Assembly: GCF_008704715.1 (NCBI RefSeq)
Contig: NZ_CP023689.1
Location: 5,332,001 to 5,396,000 of the forward strand
Reading direction: 5' to 3'
Source of the DNA: Streptomyces chartreusis
Lineage (GTDB): Bacteria > Actinomycetota > Actinomycetes > Streptomycetales > Streptomycetaceae
Length of the DNA stretch: 64,000 bases
The notes beneath the pieces were generated by a model, which worked only from the letters and a program-made list of their open reading frames with translations, ran no database searches and was not told the DNA's origin. A program made the position numbers and the translations under genes. This document shows, one piece after another, positions 51,293-59,880 of this stretch (positions are counted from its first letter, which is position 1; every line of letters starts with the position of its first letter).

Positions 51293-51943
51293 TCAGGGCG
51301 ACAGCATTTCCAGCTCGCCGGCGAGGTTGTAGCGGGCCGTCGCCTCCCACTCCTTCCTGCCGTGCGGGGTGCGGAACAGGCTCGGCAGGTCGAGGAGTTG
51401 GCGCAGGATCGCGGCACGCCCCTCGCGGAAGGCGTCGCTGGGGACGAAGTGGTACTCCTCGCGGACGGCGGCCGTGTAGGCGGCGTACGTGGAGGGCGGC
51501 GCGGCGAGGATCGCGAGGTCCGCGTCGCACAGGACCTGGCCGTCGCGGTCGTCCGGCGCGGGGTCGTGGGTGACGGTGAGTCGCACGAGCCGGGCGACCT
51601 CGGCGGTGCGGTCCGCTGGGACGCCGGCCTCGGTGAGCGCGCGTTCGGCGAGCCGGGCGGAGCGTTCCTCGTTCTCCGAGCGGTCGGGGAGGTAGACGGC
51701 GTCGTGGAACCAGGCGGCGAGCCGTACGACGTCCGGGTCGTCGGCATACCCGGCCAACTCGTCGACGCGGTCGAGAACCGCGGTGAGGTGGGCGAGGGTG
51801 TGATACCGGCGCTGGGGTTCCTGCCAGCGGGTCAGAAGGGCGTCGGCGTAGGGGGTGGGGGCGGGGGCGGTGAGGGGGGAGCGGGCCGAGTCGAGGGTGC
51901 GGGTGAAGCGGGTGCGGAGGGCGTCCGTGTCGAGGTCGGGCAT
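51293..51943 (-). CDS. HD-domain metal-dependent phosphohydrolase-like protein
   Basis: 216 residues from ATG 51943. The metal site is YHTLAHLTAVL (first His), AAWFHDAVYLP (HD pair) and VLCDADLAILA (distal Asp), as in predicted HD phosphohydrolases. The segment EEYHFVPSDAFREGRAAILRQLLDLPSLFRTP is conserved in this subgroup. The substrate is unknown. It leads a two-gene transcript with the isomerase-GNAT fusion. Confidence 0.85.
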   Translation of the reverse strand: MPDLDTDALRTRFTRTLDSARSPLTAPAPTPYADALLTRWQEPQRRYHTLAHLTAVLDRVDELAGYADDPDVVRLAAWFHDAVYLPDRSENEERSARLAERALTEAGVPADRTAEVARLVRLTVTHDPAPDDRDGQVLCDADLAILAAPPSTYAAYTAAVREEYHFVPSDAFREGRAAILRQLLDLPSLFRTPHGRKEWEATARYNLAGELEMLSP

Positions 51944-51982
51944 GGGGTCATTGTGGTGGGTCGGGGGCGGGGAGGGTCGTGT

Positions 51983-52187
51983 TCGGGTGCGGGTGGGTGG
52001 GGGCTGGTCGCGCAGTTCCCCGCGCCCCTGGGGGGTTGCGGGGCCGTCGGTTGTTTGGTTGGCGCTTCGATGGCGGCCGTGCGCGGTTCCCCGCGCCCCT
52101 GGGTGGGTCGACTCACGTGGGTCGGGGCGGTGCCGCTCGCGTGCCGGTTCGTGAGCGCCGCAAGGGGCGCGGGGAACTGCGCGACCG
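51983..52187. repeat. Cluster of three dispersed-repeat copies
   Basis: Copies lie at 51983-52030 (full length with GGGTGCGGGTGGGTGGGGGC flank), 52079-52100 (core variant with GCGCGGTTCC), and 52163-52187 (inverted). Together they fill the 325-bp gap between divergent genes at 51943 and 52269. No other gene or promoter motif is evident there. Confidence 0.85.
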
Positions 52188-52268
52188 GCCACGACGGACC
52201 CGCGGACGACCGACGGGCGGTCGCGGCACCGCTGCGGTGCTGTCGGTGGAGCACCTAGCTTGGAGGGC

Positions 52269-52943
52269 ATGACTTCTGCTGACGTGCACGACGTACGGGA
52301 TCCCGGGCTGCCGGGGCGGCTGCTGGTCGTCGAGCGGGATGCGCTGGTGCCGCTGTTGCGGGGGAGGCCGGCGGCGGATTTCGCGCTGCCGACGGTCGCG
52401 TGTCCGGGGTGGTCGGTGCGGGATGTGCTGGCGCACTGCTCGGCCGCGTTGATGCGGGTGGTCGAGGGGCGGTTCGAGGAGGGGGTGTTCTCGCCCGAGT
52501 GCAACGACCGGGACATCGCCGAGCGGGCCGAGTGGAATGACGCGCGGGTCGTGGACGAGCTGGAGCGGGGGATGACCGAGGCGGGGCCGGTGATCGCCGG
52601 GGCGGGCGGGGCGCTGGACGGTGTCGCGCTCGGGGAGTGGGTGCATGCCGGGGATGTGCGGGAGGTGCTGGGGGCGCCGGGGGCGTATGCGGGGGACGGG
52701 CTGCCGGACGCGCTGCGGCTGCTCACGTGGCTGACCCGGGAGCGGCGGCTCGTTCCGGTCCATGCGGACGTCGACGACGTCGATGAGCCGTTGCGGCTGG
52801 GCGACCCGACGGCGCCGCGGCCTCCGGCCCGGTACATCGGGGATGCGGCGACGCTGGTGCGGCTGTATGCGGGGCGGGCCGTGGAGGGGGCGGGGTTCGA
52901 GCTGGTGGGGGTCGAGGCGAAGGAGTTGAACATCTTCGGGTGA
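52269..52943 (+). CDS. Maleylpyruvate isomerase N-terminal-domain (TIGR03083-like) protein
   Basis: 224 residues from ATG 52269. The DinB-type bundle reads LPTVACPGWSVRDVLAHCSAALMRVVEG, with W..RD.LAH as the conserved metal His, and ALGEWVHAGDVREVLGAPGAY with the second His. Such proteins are often mycothiol-dependent. It is flanked on both sides by long copies of the same dispersed repeat, which could allow its excision or duplication by recombination. Confidence 0.82.
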   Translation: MTSADVHDVRDPGLPGRLLVVERDALVPLLRGRPAADFALPTVACPGWSVRDVLAHCSAALMRVVEGRFEEGVFSPECNDRDIAERAEWNDARVVDELERGMTEAGPVIAGAGGALDGVALGEWVHAGDVREVLGAPGAYAGDGLPDALRLLTWLTRERRLVPVHADVDDVDEPLRLGDPTAPRPPARYIGDAATLVRLYAGRAVEGAGFELVGVEAKELNIFG

Positions 52944-52978
52944 GTGAGGAGAGGTTCGGGGGGTGCTGGTCGTTGCGG

Positions 52979-53146
52979 GCTGCGGGTGGGTGGGGGCTGG
53001 TCGCGCAGTTCCCCGCGCCCCTGGGGGGTTGCGGAGCCGTTGGTTGATGGCTCGGCCGTTCCCGGCGTCCATGGGGGGGGTGCGGAGCCGTCGGTTGATC
53101 GGTTGGCCCGGCAATGGTGGCCGCGCGCGGTTCCCCGCGCACCTGG
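52979..53146. repeat. Second cluster of the dispersed repeat, partly duplicated from the first
   Basis: 52979-53022 is a full-length copy, 53047-53080 a degenerate copy, and 53121-53146 a core variant (GCGCGGTTCC). The order and the interspersed GGTTGCGG(A/G)GCCGT(T/C)GGTTG text match 51983-52105, so the two clusters are a direct duplication around the 52269 gene. Confidence 0.8.
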
Positions 53147-53172
53147 GGTGATTATTCGAGGCGTAGGGTGGG

Positions 53173-53203
53173 ATTGGACTAGACCTGTTTGGGCTAGACC
53201 TTT
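53173..53203 (+). promoter_or_regulatory. Two tandem dre-like (DasR) sites upstream of cutC
   Basis: ATTGGACTAGACCTGT (53173-53188) matches the dre consensus ACTGGTCTAGACCAGT at 13 of 16 positions. TTTGGGCTAGACCTTT (53188-53203) keeps the GG.CTAGACC core. They share one base and end 31 bp before the cutC start. Confidence 0.6.
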
Positions 53204-53234
53204 AGCGTCGTCCAATGCCGAGGAATGGGGTCCC

Positions 53235-53930
53235 ATGAGCAAGCGTGCAGTCCTGGAGGTGATCGCCCTCGGCGTCGAGGACGCGGTCGCCGCCCAGGCC
53301 GGAGGTGCGGATCGGCTCGAACTGGTCACCGACATGGCGGCCGACGGGCTGACCCCGCCGGTGGAGACGTTCGCCGGCATCCGTGCCGCCGTCGACATCG
53401 ACCTGCGCGTGATGCTGCGGCTGGCGGACGGTTTCGCGGTCGGGGACGTCGAGCGGGTGGTGCGGACGGCACGCGCGATGCGGGACGCCGGCGCCGACGA
53501 GTTCGTGCTCGGGTTCCTCGACGCCGACGGCGGGGTCGATCTGGAGGCCGTCGAACGGGTCGTGGGCGTGCTCGGCGGCTGCCGGTGGACCTTCCACCGT
53601 GCGATCGACCGCGCCGCCGACCGGGACGCCCTGCGCAAGCAGCTGGACGGGATGCCGGGACTGGACACCTACCTGACGGCCGGCTCGGCCGAGGGCGTGG
53701 ACGACGGTCTGCCCACTCTCCTCGCCGAGGCGGTCAGGGGCGGCGAGCCCGGGTACGAGCAGCGGATCCTGGTCGGCGGCGGCCTGCGCCTCGACCACGT
53801 CCCGACCCTTCTGGACGCCGGCATCGACGCCTTCCACATCGGCGGCGCGGCCCGCCCGGAGGGCTGGACCGGGCCGGTGTCGGCGACGGCGGTGGCGGAG
53901 TGGCGAGCGGTGCTGGACGGGGGCGCGTAG
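53235..53930 (+). CDS. cutC: CutC family protein
   Basis: 231 residues, TIM barrel. LEVIALGVEDAVAAQAGGADRLELVTDMAADGLTPP is the CutC signature, followed by VMLRLADGF, GADEFVLGFLDADGGVD, TFHRAIDRAADR, YLTAGSAEG and ILVGGGLRLDHV. The family was named for copper homeostasis, but that role is disputed and an enzymatic role is unknown. The dre-like sites upstream suggest amino-sugar control rather than copper control. Confidence 0.88.
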   Translation: MSKRAVLEVIALGVEDAVAAQAGGADRLELVTDMAADGLTPPVETFAGIRAAVDIDLRVMLRLADGFAVGDVERVVRTARAMRDAGADEFVLGFLDADGGVDLEAVERVVGVLGGCRWTFHRAIDRAADRDALRKQLDGMPGLDTYLTAGSAEGVDDGLPTLLAEAVRGGEPGYEQRILVGGGLRLDHVPTLLDAGIDAFHIGGAARPEGWTGPVSATAVAEWRAVLDGGA

Positions 53931-53996
53931 CCGATCGCGGTGGAAACCGGTCGCTCGATCCGACGCCCTCGGCTTGGGTGCCGTGCCCCCGGCGCG

Positions 53997-54964
53997 TCAG
54001 GAGCCGTGCAGGGTGCGGTGCGGTGAGTGGCCGTAGCACTCGCGGTAGAGGGCGGCGAAGCGGCCCGGGTGGTGGAAGCCCCAGCGGGCCGCGATCTCGG
54101 TGACCGTGACGCCCTCGCCCGGGTCGGCGGCGAGCAGGGCCTCATGGGCGTGCGAGAGCCGCACCGTGCGCAGATGGGCGAGCGGCGTGGTGTCGAGGTG
54201 CCGGCGGAAGGCGTACTGCAGCGCCCGGACGGTCACATGGGCCGCCTCGGCGATCTCGGCGACGGTGACGGGCCGGTCCGCGTGGTCGTCGATGTGAGTC
54301 AGCGCCCGGCGCAGCGCTGCCGGGTGGGCGTCCTGACGGTCGGAGCCGGTCGGCTCGGTCAGCGCCGAGTTCGGGAAGGTGGCCAGGAGCTCGCGGCGAG
54401 GTGCTGGGCGGCGGTGGAGGCGACCAGCGGCTGGTCGGCGACGGCGGGCACGGCCAGCACGTGATCGCGCAGATGGACGATGGTCTGCCGCAGCCGGTCC
54501 GCCGCCTCCCGTGAATGCGGCCGGTGGCCGGTCAGCCGGACCGCACCGCCCCCGGTCGCCCCTGCGGCGACCTGGCTCAGCAGGGCCGGGTCCAGCATGG
54601 TGATGTTGTAGCGGGCACCGCAGACCCGTCCCTCGTACGGCAGCTCGGGAGGCGCGAAGTACACCACGTCACCGGGTCCGAAGGAGTCCCGTACACCGTG
54701 GACCGTGTGGTCCTCGATGGTGCCCTCGTGCATGAGGCACAGACAGATCCGGCCCAGGGGGGTGACCGAGTAGCTCATGTCGAAGTCCAGATCGAGCTCG
54801 TCGACACTGACCGACTCGATGGCATTGCGTTCGATGCGGGCCCGGCCGGCCCCGGTGCTGCCGTTGCCGATGCGCATCCTGGCGTAGGCGCGGCTGAGGA
54901 ACTCCTCGGTGCGCCCCATGTCGTCACTGTCGAATGTGAGCGTCTGCACGCGCTGCCCATTCAC
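53997..54964 (-). pseudogene. AraC-family regulator interrupted by a frameshift
   Basis: The N-terminal half (GTG 54964 to about 54395) encodes an AraC-binding-like ligand domain (TEEFLSRAYARMRIG, SYSVTPLGRICLCLMHEGTIEDHTVHG, PGDVVYFAPPELPYEG). The frame then runs into a stop at 54359. The correct continuation lies one frame over: ELLATFPNSALTEP, then the AraC DNA-binding region VTVAEIAEAAHVTVRALQYAFRRHLD and VTEIAARWGFHHPGRFAALYRECYG ending at 53997. A single missing base around 54391-54395 (CGCGAG where CGCGGAG would restore the frame) explains it. It is either a recent pseudogene or a sequencing error. Confidence 0.85.
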
Positions 54965-55191
54965 TCGCCACGGATCGTCCTTCCCTCGCAGGCGACGTCG
55001 GTCCGATTTCTCGTACCCGCGTTCCGGCCCCGGACGCCCGCCCCGGTCCTTTCGTTTTCCGGACGGCCGGCCGTGATGTCGTTCGCTGCGCGGCTGGTGG
55101 CAGCCGTACCTGACGACGGAGGGTGGAAAGGATCGGTGCCGTCGCCCACGGGCCACCGCTCGGCGGGCACGGGAAGGCGGAGCGGACGTAC

Positions 55192-55590
55192 ATGACGGAC
55201 AACAAGGACCTGCTCGACAAGATCGCGGCACTTCAGCGGGAAGTCGAACAGCTGCGCCACGCCCTGGTCTCGCACGCCGTCGTCGACCAGGCCATCGGCG
55301 TACTCCGCGCGGTGCACGGCCTGGACGGCCAGGAGAGTTGGGACGTGCTCCAGCGGGTCTCCCAGAACACCAACGTCAAGCTGCGGGAGGTCGCCGAGGA
55401 CGTCCTGCGGTGGGCCGCCTCCGGGCGGCTGCCGGACGGGATCGACCCGGCCCTGCGCGAGGCGGTGACCGCCGTGGGCCCCACCCTGCGCAGGCCCGTG
55501 CTCGCCCCGGGACACCGAGGTCCGCGGGGAACCGCGCGACCGGCCCCCAGCGGCGCCGAACAATGGGCCGACGGGGCTGCAACCCCCTAG
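55192..55590 (+). CDS. ANTAR-domain protein (small putative RNA-binding regulator)
   Basis: 132 residues from ATG 55192. A short coiled coil (LLDKIAALQREVEQLRHAL) leads into the ANTAR core (SHAVVDQAIGVLRAVHGLDGQESWDVLQRVSQNTNVKLREVAEDVL). ANTAR domains bind paired hairpins in mRNA and antagonise termination. It lacks an attached sensor. The last 25 or so residues (RGPRGTARPAPSGAEQ...) are encoded by a copy of the dispersed repeat, so the C-terminus appears to have been extended by repeat insertion. Divergent from the araC pseudogene. Confidence 0.82.
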   Translation: MTDNKDLLDKIAALQREVEQLRHALVSHAVVDQAIGVLRAVHGLDGQESWDVLQRVSQNTNVKLREVAEDVLRWAASGRLPDGIDPALREAVTAVGPTLRRPVLAPGHRGPRGTARPAPSGAEQWADGAATP

Positions 55591-55632
55591 GGGCGCGGGG
55601 AACTGCGCGACCAGCCCCCACGCACCCGCACC
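55521..55632. repeat. Two copies of the dispersed repeat at the ANTAR gene end
   Basis: A core variant (GCGGGGAACCGCGCGACC) lies inside the coding region at about 55525-55545. A full copy with the CCAGCCCCCACGCACCCGC flank lies at 55588-55632, directly spanning the stop codon region. Confidence 0.8.
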
Positions 55633-55669
55633 TCACCACTCTCCGGCACCACCCCAGACCCCCCGGCCG

Positions 55670-57718
55670 TCACCCCAACTGCACCGGCAACCCCGCCCCA
55701 TGCACCACGACCAGCCCCGACACCGCCCTCGTCAGCGCGACATACAACCGTCGCAGCCCCGTCCGCTCGTCCGGCTCCCCGTCCACCACCGCCTGGGGCT
55801 CGTCCAGGAGGACGTAGTCGTACTCCAGGCCCTTCGCCAGCGACGCGGGGACCAGGGTCAGGCGGGTCTGCCGGGTCGTCTCCTCGCCGGGGGCGAGGTA
55901 CGTGAGGCCCGCCTCGGCCAGGGCCTCGGACAGCGCCGGAATCCGGGCGTCCGCGGCGATCAGGCCGATCGACCCCTCCTGGCGCAGCAACTCCCCGCAG
56001 GCGGAGACCACTTCGGCCGTCCCCGAGACCTCCCGGACCTCGAAGAACCCGGGGTTCTCACGGATCGACGCCACCGGCGCCAGCCCCGGCGCGATGTGCG
56101 GGAGGAGACGCGAGGCGTACGCGATCACGTCCGTCGGGACACGGAACCCGGCCGTCAGCTCCTCGATGACCCCCTCCGACTTGCCGAGGTGGGCCAGCGC
56201 CTCGTCCCAACTGCGCGTCGCCCACGGTGTCGTGCCCTGCGCCAGATCGCCGAGGATCGTCGCCGAACCGGTCGTGCAGCGACGCCCCACCGCCCGGTAC
56301 TGCATGGGGGAGAGGTCCTGCGCCTCGTCGAGGACGACATGGCCGAGCGAGGCCGTGCGGGACACGAGGTCGTTCACCTCGTCGATCAGCACCGCGTCCG
56401 CCGCCGACCACTTCGCGGACTTCACCGACCGCACCGGCTTCGCCCACAGGATCGTCTTCTGCTCCTCCTCGGAGAGGATCTCCGCGGCGTGCCCGGCCAG
56501 GAAGTCCGCGTCCGTCAGCAGCCGCAGCACCAGCTTCGCCGGGTCCACCGGCGGCCAGATCGCCTTCACGGCCGCCTTCACCGCGCTGTTGCGGGCCACC
56601 GCGTCCTGCACCCGGTCGTCCGGCGCCTCACCGGACCGCTCCATCTGCACCAGCACGGCGTGCGCGATGCGCTGCGGAAGCGCCTCGCGGGCGGCGCCGT
56701 ACCGGATGCCCCGGTCCAGCAACTCCCTCACGGTCTCTTCAAGTTCGTACGCCGGGACCCGCCACCGCCGCGATCCCCGTACGACGACAACCGGCTCCGT
56801 CGGCACGGTCACGTGCGAATAGACCGCGCGCCGCAGCACCTCCGCCATCCGCGCGTCCCCCTTGACCACCGCGGCCGTCGCGTCGTCCGCGCCGCGCACC
56901 TCGACATGGGCGACCAGGTCGTCGACCGTGGCCTGGCGGACCGACAACTCGCCCAGCGCCGGGAGCACCTGCTCGATGTAGTGCAGGAAGGACTTGTTCG
57001 GCCCGATGACGAGGGTGCCGGTGCGGGCGAGCCGCTCGCGGTGGGCGTAGAGGAGATAGGCGACCCTGTGCAGGCCGACCGCCGTCTTCCCGGTGCCCGG
57101 GCCGCCCTGCACGCACACGGTCCCGCCGAGCCCGGACCGTACGATCTCGTCCTGCTCCGGCTGGATCGTCGCCACGATGTCGCGCATCGGGCCGACGCGC
57201 GGGCGCTCGATCTCCTGCTGGAGCAGCTTGCTGGTGCGGGCCGCCTCGGCGGGGTCGGAGAGGTGCTCGTCCTCGTACGCTGTGAGATCGCCGCCGGTGT
57301 ACCCGAAGCGGCGGCGCAGCCCGATGTCCAACGGGTCCTTCTTGGAGGCCCGGTAGAACGGCTGTGACACCGGCGCACGCCAGTCGATGACCATCGGGTC
57401 GCCCTCGGCGTCGTGCACATGCCGGCGCCCGATGTAGAAGCGCTCGCCCTCGGCCCCCTCCGCCTGCTCGGCGCCGGGTGCGTGCAGGTAGTCGAGGCGG
57501 CCGAAGAACAGCGGGGTGTCGCTGAGGTCGGCGAGTGCCTTGATGCGGTCGTCGATCTGGCGGGCGAGGACCTCGGCGTTGACCCAGTTCGCGGTGACGT
57601 CGCTGATGTCGAGGGACTCGACGTCCTCCCGCATGGCGCGCAGGGCGGCGCGGGAGCCGGCGAGGTGGGAGCGCTCTCGGGACAGCGGATCCAGGGGGTC
57701 GTCGACGGGCGTGGACAA
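55670..57718 (-). CDS. HelD-like superfamily 1 motor ATPase (RNA polymerase recycling)
   Basis: 682 residues. A charged N-terminal arm (MSTPVDDPLDPLSRERSHLAGSRAALRAMREDVESLD) precedes the UvrD-like core. Walker A is VQGGPGTGKTAVGLHR, preceded by the Q-motif region IVATIQPEQDEIVR; Walker B is VVLDEAQDLSPMQYRAV; late motifs are LTAGFRVPTDVIAYASRLL and GLEYDYVLLDEPQAV. FIGRLDY and IGRRHVHDAEGDPMVIDWRAPVSQPFYRA are typical of HelD rather than UvrD/PcrA. HelD releases stalled RNA polymerase. Some Streptomyces members (HelR) confer rifamycin tolerance; I see no rifamycin-associated element upstream, so the subtype is undecided. Confidence 0.85.
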   Translation of the reverse strand: MSTPVDDPLDPLSRERSHLAGSRAALRAMREDVESLDISDVTANWVNAEVLARQIDDRIKALADLSDTPLFFGRLDYLHAPGAEQAEGAEGERFYIGRRHVHDAEGDPMVIDWRAPVSQPFYRASKKDPLDIGLRRRFGYTGGDLTAYEDEHLSDPAEAARTSKLLQQEIERPRVGPMRDIVATIQPEQDEIVRSGLGGTVCVQGGPGTGKTAVGLHRVAYLLYAHRERLARTGTLVIGPNKSFLHYIEQVLPALGELSVRQATVDDLVAHVEVRGADDATAAVVKGDARMAEVLRRAVYSHVTVPTEPVVVVRGSRRWRVPAYELEETVRELLDRGIRYGAAREALPQRIAHAVLVQMERSGEAPDDRVQDAVARNSAVKAAVKAIWPPVDPAKLVLRLLTDADFLAGHAAEILSEEEQKTILWAKPVRSVKSAKWSAADAVLIDEVNDLVSRTASLGHVVLDEAQDLSPMQYRAVGRRCTTGSATILGDLAQGTTPWATRSWDEALAHLGKSEGVIEELTAGFRVPTDVIAYASRLLPHIAPGLAPVASIRENPGFFEVREVSGTAEVVSACGELLRQEGSIGLIAADARIPALSEALAEAGLTYLAPGEETTRQTRLTLVPASLAKGLEYDYVLLDEPQAVVDGEPDERTGLRRLYVALTRAVSGLVVVHGAGLPVQLG

Positions 57719-58011
57719 GGGGGTGCCTCCGGAGGACCTGCGTGATGGGTGAGAGAGCCGGCCGGTTTCCGTCCGGTCGGCAGCACTCCGTGAACGGAGG
57801 CGGGCAAGAGCGGAGATTTTAGGTGAGTGCGCGAGTCGGACGCCAATGAGTTTTCGGCCCCTCCGGACCCTGTACCCATGCTCCGACCCCTAGGGGACGC
57901 GGCCCTCCTCCTTGGGGGTACGCGGTCCGTCCCGAGACGTACGCGGACGGTGCGCGGCTTCGGTCCGCAGGCCGATGCGGCCTTTATGTCCGCGAACGCA
58001 TCATGGAAGAC

Positions 58012-58191
58012 ATGAGCGCAGCAACCATTCACCCAGCCCCCGCGGGCGCCCGCGGAGCGACCGCGCTCCAGGGGAGCCACCGTCATCGCTTCGGCGAAGC
58101 CCTGCGCGCCGTCAGGGTGTTCGCGGGCGCGGCCTTCGACGTGATCGTCCTCGGCGAGTACGGAGAGGAAGCGGGCGTCCGCCATAAGTGA
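58012..58191 (+). CDS. Small hypothetical protein
   Basis: 59 residues from ATG 58012 (an ATG three codons earlier at 58003 is also in frame). A polar N-terminus is followed by FGEALRAVRVFAGAAFDVIVLGEYGEE, an amphipathic/hydrophobic stretch. Good codon bias supports it, but no family is recognised. The 284-bp region between it and the HelD-like gene holds no other feature I can support. Confidence 0.5.
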   Translation: MSAATIHPAPAGARGATALQGSHRHRFGEALRAVRVFAGAAFDVIVLGEYGEEAGVRHK

Positions 58192-58236
58192 CCGTCCGCG
58201 TCAAGTGACCGTCCGGCGGGCGCCCGTCCCGGCCCG

Positions 58237-59880
58237 CTATCCCTCCGCGAGGATCTCGTCGGCGTCCACGATCCGGTACGCATAGCCCTGTTCCGCCAGG
58301 AAGCGCTGGCGATGGGCGGCGAAGTCCTGGTCGATCGTGTCGCGGGCGACCACCGAGTAGAAGTGCGCCTTGTGGCCGTCGGCCTTGGGACGCAGGACCC
58401 GGCCGAGGCGCTGTGCCTCCTCCTGGCGCGAGCCGAAGGTGCCCGAGACCTGGATCGCGACCGTGGCCTCCGGCAGGTCGATCGAGAAGTTCGCGACCTT
58501 GGACACCACCAGGACGCTGATCTCGCCCTCCCGGAAGGCGCCGAAGAGCTTCTCGCGCTGCGCGTTGGAGGTCTCGCCCTTGATCACGGGGGCGTTCAGA
58601 TGCTCCCCCAGCTCGTCGAGCTGGTCGATGTACTGGCCGATGACCAGGATCTGCTGTCCCGCGAACCGCCGGACGAGGGCCTCGGTGACCTTCCGCTTGG
58701 TGTCCGTCGTCGCGCAGAAGCGGTACTTCTCCTCCTGCTCGGCGGTGGCGTACGCCAGCCGCTCGGACTCGGTGAGATTGACGCGCACCTCGACGCAGTC
58801 GGCGGGCGCGATGTACCCCTGCGCCTCGATCTCCTTCCACGGCGCGTCGAACCGCTTCGGGCCGATCAGCGAGAACACGTCCGACTCGCGCCCGTCCTCC
58901 CGGACCAGGGTCGCGGTCAGGCCGAGCCGGCGGCGGGCCTGGAGATCGGCGGTGAACTTGAAGACGGGCGCCGGGAGCAGGTGCACCTCGTCGTAGAGGA
59001 TGAGGCCCCAGTCGCGGGAGTCGAAGAGCTCCAGGTGCGGATAGACACCCTTCCGCTTCGTCGTCAGCACCTGGTACGTGGCGATGGTGACGGGCCGGAT
59101 CTCCTTGCGCGTCCCGCTGTACTCGCCGATCTCCTCCTCGGTGAGCGACGTCCGCTTCATCAGCTCGTGCTTCCACTGCCGGGCCGAGACGGTGTTCGTG
59201 ACGAGGATGAGCGTGGTCGACTTCGCCTGCGCCATGGACCCGGCGCCGACGAGGGTCTTGCCCGCGCCGCAGGGCAGGACGACCACGCCGCTGCCGCCGT
59301 GCCAGAAGTTCTCCACGGCCTGCTTCTGGTAGGGCCGCAGCGCCCAGCCGTCCTCGTTCAGCTCGATCGGGTGCGCCTCGCCGTCGACGTAACCGGCGAG
59401 GTCCTCGGCGGGCCAGCCCAGCTTCAGCAGCGTCTGCTTGATCTGCCCGCGCTCGGAGGGGTGCACGGCCACGGTGTCCGGGTCGATGCGCGGCCCGACG
59501 AGCGGTGCGATCCGCTTCGAGCGCAGCACCTCCTCCAGCACCGGCCGGTCGGTGGAGGTCAGGACGAGGCCGTGCGTGGGGTGCTTGGAGAGCGTGAGGC
59601 GGCCGTAGCGGTCCATCGTGTCGGCGATGTCGACCAGCAGCGCGTGCGGCACGGGGTAGCGGCTGTACGTCACCAGCGCGTCCACGACCTGCTCGGCGTC
59701 GTGCCCGGCCGCGCGCGCGTTCCACAGCCCGAGCGGGGTGACCCGGTAGGTGTGGATGTGCTCGGGAGCCCGCTCCAGCTCCGCGAACGCCGCGATCGCC
59801 CGACGGCACGCGTCGGCCTGCTCGTGGTCGACCTCCAGGAGCAGGGTCTTGTCCGACTGGACGATCAATGGTCCGTTCAC
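58237..59880 (-). CDS. XPB/Ssl2-family DNA repair helicase
   Basis: 547 residues. A damage-recognition-like N-terminal domain (LTLSKHPTHGLVLTSTDRPVLEEVLRSKRI) is followed by RecA-1 with Walker A VVLPCGAGKTLVGAGS, motif II LYDEVHLLPA (DEVH) and motif III GLTATLVREDGRE. RecA-2 carries ILVIGQYIDQL, the VVSKVANFSIDLPEA segment and the RQEEAQRLGRVLRPK motif VI. These are the features of prokaryotic XPB, a 3'-5' helicase whose cellular role in actinobacteria is uncertain. It may relate functionally to the large helicase-associated protein at the right edge. Confidence 0.93.
   Translation of the reverse strand: MNGPLIVQSDKTLLLEVDHEQADACRRAIAAFAELERAPEHIHTYRVTPLGLWNARAAGHDAEQVVDALVTYSRYPVPHALLVDIADTMDRYGRLTLSKHPTHGLVLTSTDRPVLEEVLRSKRIAPLVGPRIDPDTVAVHPSERGQIKQTLLKLGWPAEDLAGYVDGEAHPIELNEDGWALRPYQKQAVENFWHGGSGVVVLPCGAGKTLVGAGSMAQAKSTTLILVTNTVSARQWKHELMKRTSLTEEEIGEYSGTRKEIRPVTIATYQVLTTKRKGVYPHLELFDSRDWGLILYDEVHLLPAPVFKFTADLQARRRLGLTATLVREDGRESDVFSLIGPKRFDAPWKEIEAQGYIAPADCVEVRVNLTESERLAYATAEQEEKYRFCATTDTKRKVTEALVRRFAGQQILVIGQYIDQLDELGEHLNAPVIKGETSNAQREKLFGAFREGEISVLVVSKVANFSIDLPEATVAIQVSGTFGSRQEEAQRLGRVLRPKADGHKAHFYSVVARDTIDQDFAAHRQRFLAEQGYAYRIVDADEILAEG

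Noticed and set aside
51944..53668. A long minus-strand frame upstream of the HD gene
   Set aside because: It is antisense to cutC and the 52269 gene and passes through repeats. The HD protein has a good ATG at 51943.
57719..58011. Rifamycin-associated element upstream of the HelD-like gene
   Set aside because: No 19-bp palindrome of that kind was found. A short CTCCGT-GA-ACGGAG repeat near 57786 is too small to count.
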